Source of the DNA: an uncultured Pelagibacteraceae bacterium
GTDB lineage: Bacteria > Pseudomonadota > Alphaproteobacteria > Pelagibacterales > Pelagibacteraceae
Direction of reading: 5' to 3'
NCBI GenBank assembly: GCA_902605605.1
Contig: CACLDI010000002.1
Location: 16,001-64,265 of the forward strand
Length of the DNA: 48,265 nucleotides
Position numbers and translations under genes: made by a program. Of this stretch, positions 43,690 to 48,265 are shown in pieces. Under the pieces are notes generated by a model, which saw only the letters and a list, made by a program, of their open reading frames with translations, made no database searches and was not told where the DNA came from. Positions within the stretch are counted from its first letter, which is position 1, and each line of letters opens with the position of its first letter.

Positions 43690-43987
43690 TATTTCCTCCA
43701 ATTCTTTTTATATTATCAATTTTATCTATTTCCTCTCTTAAGACTTCAATTTCGGTACATCCTTTAAGATATGTCCTTTTTTGTCTTTGTTTTTTCAAAA
43801 ATCTTAAAGTATTTATCGGAAAATAGTAAATATCATAAAATAAACTTTCTAGTTTTCTTTGCTGATAGTATTTTAATTTTGCTTTTTCTCGAATTTGCTG
43901 ATGTTTAAAATATTCTAAACATTCTTTTTGCCAAATTAACATATATTGTAATCTTTCTTCTAAGATATATTTAAAATTCTTATTCAT
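43682..43987 (-). CDS. Unrecognised 101-residue basic helical protein
   Basis: Not recognised. Strongly basic and aromatic helix-rich sequence (YMLIWQKECLEYFKHQQIREKAKLKYYQ), with FFF-like YDIYYFPINTLRF and a short acidic end before KRIGGNNG. No membrane segment long enough to be certain. Its last codons carry the ribosome site GGAGG for the GHKL gene, which overlaps it by 8 bases: tight translational coupling suggests stoichiometric production. It follows the WGR gene by 3 bases. Confidence 0.55.
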   Translation of the reverse strand: MNKNFKYILEERLQYMLIWQKECLEYFKHQQIREKAKLKYYQQRKLESLFYDIYYFPINTLRFLKKQRQKRTYLKGCTEIEVLREEIDKIDNIKRIGGNNG

Positions 43988-43990
43988 ATT

Positions 43991-44203
43991 TTAATTTTCC
44001 ACATATCCTTTAGAAGTTTTCTCTCTTATTTTCTTTTCACAATATTTTTTGGCTTGATCTTTGGTAGTAAAACTTTTTTCATTTTCAGCTGGGTTTTGAA
44101 TACCAATTCGACCAAATTTTACTTTCACTTTATTTGCAATTAAGCTGATTTCCCAAAACTTGTGTGAATTCGTTCCTAAGTCTTTATATTCAAAATATCT
44201 CAT
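43991..44203 (-). CDS. Stand-alone WGR domain protein
   Basis: 70 residues, a single WGR domain from end to end: MRYFEYKDLGTNSHKFWEIS..., then KFGRIGIQ (the W-G-R-like core is FGR here), SFTTKDQAKKYCEKKIREK and KGYVEN, the usual ending. I start at ATG 44203 because AAAGGA lies 6 bases before it; the ATG five codons upstream (44218) overlaps the previous gene's stop. WGR domains bind nucleic acid ends in PARPs and bacterial MolR-type proteins, so a DNA-sensing or docking role is plausible but inferred. In an operon with the GHKL gene. Confidence 0.8.
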   Translation of the reverse strand: MRYFEYKDLGTNSHKFWEISLIANKVKVKFGRIGIQNPAENEKSFTTKDQAKKYCEKKIREKTSKGYVEN

Positions 44204-44217
44204 ATTTTTTCCTTTCA

Positions 44218-44616
44218 TTAGTTTAATGTTTTATTTTTATCTGCCTCTATTCTTCTTCCGAAGTCGTCTTTACCATCATCGGATGTCCACTCATCCAGTG
44301 AAGCCATAAATTCTTTGTGTTGATCTAATAATTGTCTTGAAACTGATCTTGTGTAATATTTAAATGCTGGATAGCTCATTTTAATCATCATTTTTTGCAT
44401 CAACCTATAATGAAACAAATACAAACAATGATCCCTATCGATGTTTTCTCGATTAGTTTTCTCAGCAAAGGCCTCTACAAGTTCTTTGGCGTAAGAATCC
44501 ATTTTGTTCCAAATATCCTGGTTCGTTTCTATTTTTTGCTCTCTTAATGACTTAGTTTTGAACTCTAAAATTTTGCTTTTGTTTTTCTTAGTTTTTTTAT
44601 TTTTAAAATCGCTCAT
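44218..44616 (-). CDS. Unrecognised 132-residue protein, first gene of operon
   Basis: Not recognised. Very basic N-terminal tail (KNKKTKKNKSKILEFKTKS), then a helical segment with ENIDRDHCLYLFHYRLMQKMMIKMSYPAFKYYTRSVSRQLLD and an acidic end (WTSDDGKDDFGRRIEADKN). The basic tail suggests DNA contact. The ATG is preceded by AAAAGG about 6 bases upstream. Its stop overlaps the upstream ATG reading of the WGR gene. First gene after the divergent control region. Confidence 0.55.
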   Translation of the reverse strand: MSDFKNKKTKKNKSKILEFKTKSLREQKIETNQDIWNKMDSYAKELVEAFAEKTNRENIDRDHCLYLFHYRLMQKMMIKMSYPAFKYYTRSVSRQLLDQHKEFMASLDEWTSDDGKDDFGRRIEADKNKTLN

Positions 44617-44760
44617 AAATGCCTTTTAACAGGCTAAAAATATTAAGTCAACATTTTTTTTGTCATTTGACAATATTTTTTGTAAATATTTCTTGTTTTA
44701 TTGTCATTAGACTATATATATAAAGTATAAAAATGAATCATAACAAAATAATTAATTAAT
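44617..44760. promoter_or_regulatory. Divergent control region with paired 12-base repeats
   Basis: This 144-base, A/T-rich gap separates the six-gene minus-strand operon from the plus-strand coiled-coil gene. TTGTCATTTGAC (44660-44671) and TTGTCATTAGAC (44701-44712) match at 11 of 12 positions and lie 41 bases apart, close to four helical turns. The first is also part of the inverted repeat TTGTCA-TT-TGACAA (44660-44673). The second sits just before TATATATATAAA (44713-44724), a candidate -10 region for the plus strand. The layout suits a dimeric regulator acting on both units. No promoter could be assigned with confidence. Confidence 0.5.
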
Positions 44761-46155
44761 ATGCTGAAAAATAGACCAGAATCTCTGAAAAATGGTGAAT
44801 TACTCTCATCTATTTTGGAGAAAGCAAATATAAGCCAAAGATTATGTTCTATAAATATGGGTGAAAATGATGCCTTTTTAACAAACTTCATATACAGATC
44901 TCCAATAGAATTCTCTAGAGACTTTTCATACAAATTTTTATCAAGCATTTACCATTTTGTATTAAGAGATTCAAAAAAAAGATCCACGGAAAGATTTGAT
45001 GAAATAATTAACGATCAAAACATATTAGACTTAAATATCAATAAAAAATTATTAATTCCAGCTTTGGAAAGGCACACGCTTGCAATAATCAACATTAAAG
45101 CTGATGTATTTGAAAAAAGTGATGAACAAATAATTGAAAGCTATATTCAAGAAATATATCCCGAAACATTTGAAAATTATAAAAATTTCCTAAGAAAATT
45201 AGATTATCATAGAACAGGGCTAAAAAATATATCTAATGTTCAGCAAATATATGAACAAGAACATCAAGATACTTTAGAAATTTTATCTTCAGAAGAAATA
45301 GATATGCTAAATGATTTTTCAGAATTTGAAATTCAAATGGAATCAACAAATAATTTCTTTTATATTTGCGAAAATTTAAGAGCTAAAATTATTCCATCAT
45401 TTTATTCCCCTACAGACTATAAAGAAATAAAAATAGATTATTTTAATAAAGGCGCATTCTTAATTAGACGTAAAGAAATTAATCAACTAAAAAACAATAA
45501 TACAATTGGAGGACAGATAGTTTGGAAATCAGGAAAATTTAACTTTGAAGCTGAAAAAAAACAAAAGAGCAGATGGTTCTTCGGTAGAAAAGAGACAGTG
45601 AAAGAAGATGAAGAAAAAATGCTAAAAGAAATAGATGAAACTAAAAAAGAGCATGAAAGACAAATGGCTCTTATTGCAGAAATAGAAAAAGAAAAAGAAA
45701 AAATTATTAATGAAACTAAAAATTTAGAACAGCAAAACAAAGATGATTTTAAACAAATTTCTAAAATGGTTGATAAAACCTTTTACAAAGAAAAAAATAA
45801 ACAAAATGATGATTATGAAATTCCAGAGTTCTTGAAAAAACAAGAAGAACAATTAAAAAAATGGAAAGAATTAGCTAGTAATGACAAACTGGTAGCAGAA
45901 AGTAACAATTCCTATTTTACTGAAGAGTTCCAAAAAAAATTTTTAAAAGAACGTGAAGAACAACTTCTAGAAATGAGAAAATTAGTGAAAAAAGGAAAAA
46001 ATATTCGTTTACACGAGATAGATCAGTTTATAAATAGATATGGTAATACAGAAGAAACAAGAGATTTTATAAATAACATTGCAGGTTTGAAATTATTCGA
46101 AGAAGATAATCATAAAAACCTAATCTTAAATAAGGAAGAAAAAAAATTAGCTTAA
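44761..46155 (+). CDS. Unrecognised 464-residue coiled-coil protein
   Basis: Not recognised. No signal peptide or membrane helix. The N-terminal half is globular and acidic, with many aromatic residues; about residues 265-340 form a strong Lys/Glu coiled coil (EKMLKEIDETKKEHERQ, EIEKEKEKIINETKNLE) and a second helical Glu/Lys stretch covers about 355-430. A small RWFFGRKE basic patch precedes the first coil. No ribosome site precedes the ATG. It lies 4 bases before sbcB on the same strand, so the two are probably cotranscribed and functionally linked, but role is unknown. Confidence 0.6.
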   Translation: MLKNRPESLKNGELLSSILEKANISQRLCSINMGENDAFLTNFIYRSPIEFSRDFSYKFLSSIYHFVLRDSKKRSTERFDEIINDQNILDLNINKKLLIPALERHTLAIINIKADVFEKSDEQIIESYIQEIYPETFENYKNFLRKLDYHRTGLKNISNVQQIYEQEHQDTLEILSSEEIDMLNDFSEFEIQMESTNNFFYICENLRAKIIPSFYSPTDYKEIKIDYFNKGAFLIRRKEINQLKNNNTIGGQIVWKSGKFNFEAEKKQKSRWFFGRKETVKEDEEKMLKEIDETKKEHERQMALIAEIEKEKEKIINETKNLEQQNKDDFKQISKMVDKTFYKEKNKQNDDYEIPEFLKKQEEQLKKWKELASNDKLVAESNNSYFTEEFQKKFLKEREEQLLEMRKLVKKGKNIRLHEIDQFINRYGNTEETRDFINNIAGLKLFEEDNHKNLILNKEEKKLA

Positions 46156-46159
46156 AATT

Positions 46160-47599
46160 ATGGCACTATTTACTTATTTTGATTGTGAGTCAGACGCTGG
46201 AGCAGCCCAAAAGGCGACCTGCCTTTCTGTAGCAGCTGTAACTGTAGATGAAAATTTTAAAATAATTGACCAGTGGAAAATAAATTCTAAATTTAAGAGA
46301 TCAAGACCATTTGAAATCGATGCTATGCTTGCACACAATATTCCAGTTGAAGTGATTGAAAATGAAAAATTATCTAATGGCGAACTAGTAGATGAATGGG
46401 AAAAAAGATTTAAAGCCCTTGCAGAAAGAGGAACTATTTTTGTTGGTTATAATTCAATGAATTATGACAATATACTTCTTCAAAACACTTTATTTATCAA
46501 TCTAAAGTGGCCTTACATCACAAATAAAGAACAATTTGATTTACTTCCAGCAATAAGAGCAGCAAGTGTCTTTGCCCCAGGTGCACTGAATTACGAATTA
46601 AATGAAAAAGGAAATACCTCATTTCGTTTACAATCTATGTTAACGGCAAATAATATTCACACTGAAGGTGCTCATGACTCTTTATTTGATACTATTGCAA
46701 CTAAAAATCTTGCAAAAAAGTTATTTGAAAAAGCTCCTGAAGTATTCAATGCATCAATAGCATTAAGAAAAAAAAAAGATGTCCTTCCAAAAATAAAAGA
46801 GGGTATATTTTGTTGGCATGAGTCTTTTTTTAAAGCAAAAATTTATTGTGGAATGTATTTGGGAGAGTCAATTTTCCCAGGTTGGTATTATTTATTTGAT
46901 CTAAAAAAAAATCCTGATGATATTTTAAAGTTAAATAGGGATGAATTAAAAACAAGCTTGCGAGCTAGTCCAAAATATATTCGTACATGTAAAAGTAATC
47001 GTGCTCCAATTATTATGAGTAGTGAGTTTGCGCTCCATGATGATGAATATAAAAACTTAGGCTTAAGTGAAATTAAAAAAAGATATAATCTATTAAAAAA
47101 ACATAAAGATGAATTAGCAGCAAAAATTAGAGATATAGTTGAAGAGCAATATGCTGAAAAACAAGAATTTGATCAAGAACAACTTCAACCAGAACAAAAA
47201 ATTTATTCATTGACTGGAGAGTTGAGTAGTGAGGAAAGGAATCTTATGTACCAATTTAATCAAAATGACTCGCTCCAGGAGAAAAAAAGAATTTTTAATC
47301 TATTCAAAAGAGGTGACATAAAAACTCTAGCTGAAATGAAATTATTTGATGATTTTTCTGAGGACGAATTTTGTCAAGTTCTAACTAAAAGAGATCTTAA
47401 AAGGGTAAAAAAAAGAATTGCTAAAAATATATTGGATATGTCAGATAAGCCAAGCCCATTTATTAAAATTCCTGCTCAACAAGCTAGATTGGATACTCTT
47501 AAACTTGTAGCAGAGAAAAACGAGGATCATGAAAAAATGGAACAATTAGATAGCTTAGATAGATATCTTGAAAAAATGAAGCTTGATTTTGCTTCCTAA
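46160..47599 (+). CDS. sbcB: Exodeoxyribonuclease I
   Basis: 479 residues, same domain order and size as E. coli ExoI. Degrades single-stranded DNA 3' to 5'. DEDDh active site: Asp8 and Glu10 in TYFDCESD, second Asp in VGYNSMNYDN (about 93-102), His and Asp in GAHDSLFD (about 169-176). The ALNYELNEKGNTSFRLQSM block matches the E. coli INWPENDDGLPSFRLEHL segment. The SH3-like and C-terminal helical domains follow, with TGELSSEERNLMYQF. ExoI is mostly gammaproteobacterial, so its presence here may reflect transfer. Cotranscribed with the coiled-coil gene; 67 bases separate it from the methyltransferase. Confidence 0.9.
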   Translation: MALFTYFDCESDAGAAQKATCLSVAAVTVDENFKIIDQWKINSKFKRSRPFEIDAMLAHNIPVEVIENEKLSNGELVDEWEKRFKALAERGTIFVGYNSMNYDNILLQNTLFINLKWPYITNKEQFDLLPAIRAASVFAPGALNYELNEKGNTSFRLQSMLTANNIHTEGAHDSLFDTIATKNLAKKLFEKAPEVFNASIALRKKKDVLPKIKEGIFCWHESFFKAKIYCGMYLGESIFPGWYYLFDLKKNPDDILKLNRDELKTSLRASPKYIRTCKSNRAPIIMSSEFALHDDEYKNLGLSEIKKRYNLLKKHKDELAAKIRDIVEEQYAEKQEFDQEQLQPEQKIYSLTGELSSEERNLMYQFNQNDSLQEKKRIFNLFKRGDIKTLAEMKLFDDFSEDEFCQVLTKRDLKRVKKRIAKNILDMSDKPSPFIKIPAQQARLDTLKLVAEKNEDHEKMEQLDSLDRYLEKMKLDFAS

Positions 47600-47666
47600 A
47601 AAATATGAACACAAAGGTAAAAAAAAAATTTAATAATTTAAATAGTGACTTTTAAAGAAATAATAA

Positions 47667-48265
47667 ATGAAAAAATTAAATTTTGTAGACATTTTCTGTG
47701 GTGCAGGCGGATTATCATATTCGTTTAAGAAAAGAAAACATAACCTTAGTCTAGCGATTGATATAGACGAAACATCTACTTTAACTTTAAAGAAAAACTA
47801 TCCTTTATTAAAAAATAACATCATTAATGGAGATATAAAAAATATAATTAATAATAAAAAAATTTTAAAACTAAAAAACAAAATTGATTTATTAATGGGT
47901 GGGCCACCCTGCCAAGGATTTAGTACCGCTAACAGACAAAATATTATTAACGACCCAAGAAATGAGTTATATAAATATTTTATTAAATTTGCAGAGTTAT
48001 CTAAGCCAAGATATATATTAATTGAAAATGTTGTTGGTATTAAATCAAAAGCCAATGATATAATTAAAAAATTAGATGATATTGGATATTTTGCAGATTT
48101 TAGAATTTTGCAAGCATTAGATTTTGGAGTTCCTCAGAATAGAAAAAGGTTGTTTTTTTTTGGAATAAAAAAAAATATTAACCAGAATTATGTAGAAAAT
48201 TTTTTTAAATTTCTTGAATTTTATAAGAGTAAATCGAAAAAATTTTTGTTAAAGGACGCTCTTTT
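47667..48265 (+). CDS. DNA (cytosine-5) methyltransferase, 3' truncated by window edge
   Basis: At least 199 residues, cut off by the window. Methylates cytosine C5 in a short DNA site. Motif I FVDIFCGAGGLSYSF (about 6-20), motif IV with catalytic Cys LMGGPPCQGFS (about 74-84), motif VI ENVVG (about 119-123) and motif VIII QNRKRLFFFGI (about 156-166) are all intact in order. The target-recognition region and end lie beyond the window, so specificity and any companion endonuclease cannot be seen. It is downstream of sbcB on the same strand. Confidence 0.9.
   Translation, partial: MKKLNFVDIFCGAGGLSYSFKKRKHNLSLAIDIDETSTLTLKKNYPLLKNNIINGDIKNIINNKKILKLKNKIDLLMGGPPCQGFSTANRQNIINDPRNELYKYFIKFAELSKPRYILIENVVGIKSKANDIIKKLDDIGYFADFRILQALDFGVPQNRKRLFFFGIKKNINQNYVENFFKFLEFYKSKSKKFLLKDAL

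Noticed and set aside
43690-43701. TTG start for the GHKL-zincin gene
   Set aside because: Its second and third codons form the GGAGG ribosome site of the ATG at 43689, which therefore is the start.
44712-44948. Minus-strand open frame overlapping the divergent control region and the start of the coiled-coil gene
   Set aside because: Hydrophobic translation with no family match, antisense to a better-supported gene, and no ribosome site.
1-48265. tRNA, rRNA, insertion sequence, integrase and rho-independent terminators
   Set aside because: None could be recognised; gene ends lack GC-rich hairpins followed by T tracts, and no inverted-repeat-flanked transposase is present.

Overview
The window is a chromosomal segment from a very AT-rich alphaproteobacterium. 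Everything points to the SAR11 group (Pelagibacterales) or a close relative: lysine- and isoleucine-heavy proteins, intergenic gaps usually under 100 bases, many TAATG stop/start overlaps, a GcrA regulator, a DUF4167 protein, and a tandem glycine riboswitch directly in front of malate synthase (glcB), an arrangement described for SAR11. I cannot place the clade.

Bases 1-35.7 kb are core genome. In order: a cut-off M23 peptidase, DUF4167, prmC-prfA, ispG, lysC, ubiG, DUF1178, argJ, secA, accA, riboswitch-glcB, recR-ybaB-dnaX with the SRP RNA gene just upstream of dnaX, pheA-kdsB, a membrane-anchored cytochrome c, argF-argD, gcrA, an NDUFA9-like dehydrogenase, then a long plus-strand run: rnd, kdsD, lptC, lptB, aroA, cmk, rpsA, ihfB, pyrF, trpF, trpB, trpA, accD, folC. 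These serve translation termination, isoprenoid, lysine, arginine and aromatic amino acid synthesis, LPS/Kdo supply, protein export and fatty acid synthesis. Several core enzymes have unusual active-site or architectural changes: TrpB/TrpA, Cmk, FolC, AccD, ArgF, and a C-terminal membrane helix on AccA.

From about 35.7 kb to the end the content becomes accessory and DNA-centred: a 1122-residue nuclease-helicase where addAB often sits (between folC and trxA), thioredoxin, a solitary Cas4/RecB-like nuclease, and then a tight six-gene minus-strand operon (40359-44616). The operon encodes two or three unrecognised small proteins, a stand-alone WGR domain, a GHKL-type ATPase with a C-terminal HExxH zincin motif, RmuC, and a basic/charged protein. 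It is divergent from a two-gene plus-strand unit (coiled-coil protein plus exonuclease I), followed by a C5 cytosine methyltransferase cut by the window edge. The shared 144-base divergent control region carries two near-identical 12-mers 41 bases apart. This block is the best candidate for an undescribed DNA-processing or defence-like system, but function is inferred only from domains and neighbourhood.

No tRNA, rRNA 16S/23S/5S, CRISPR array, insertion sequence or phage integrase was seen. No intergenic stretch exceeds 300 bases.
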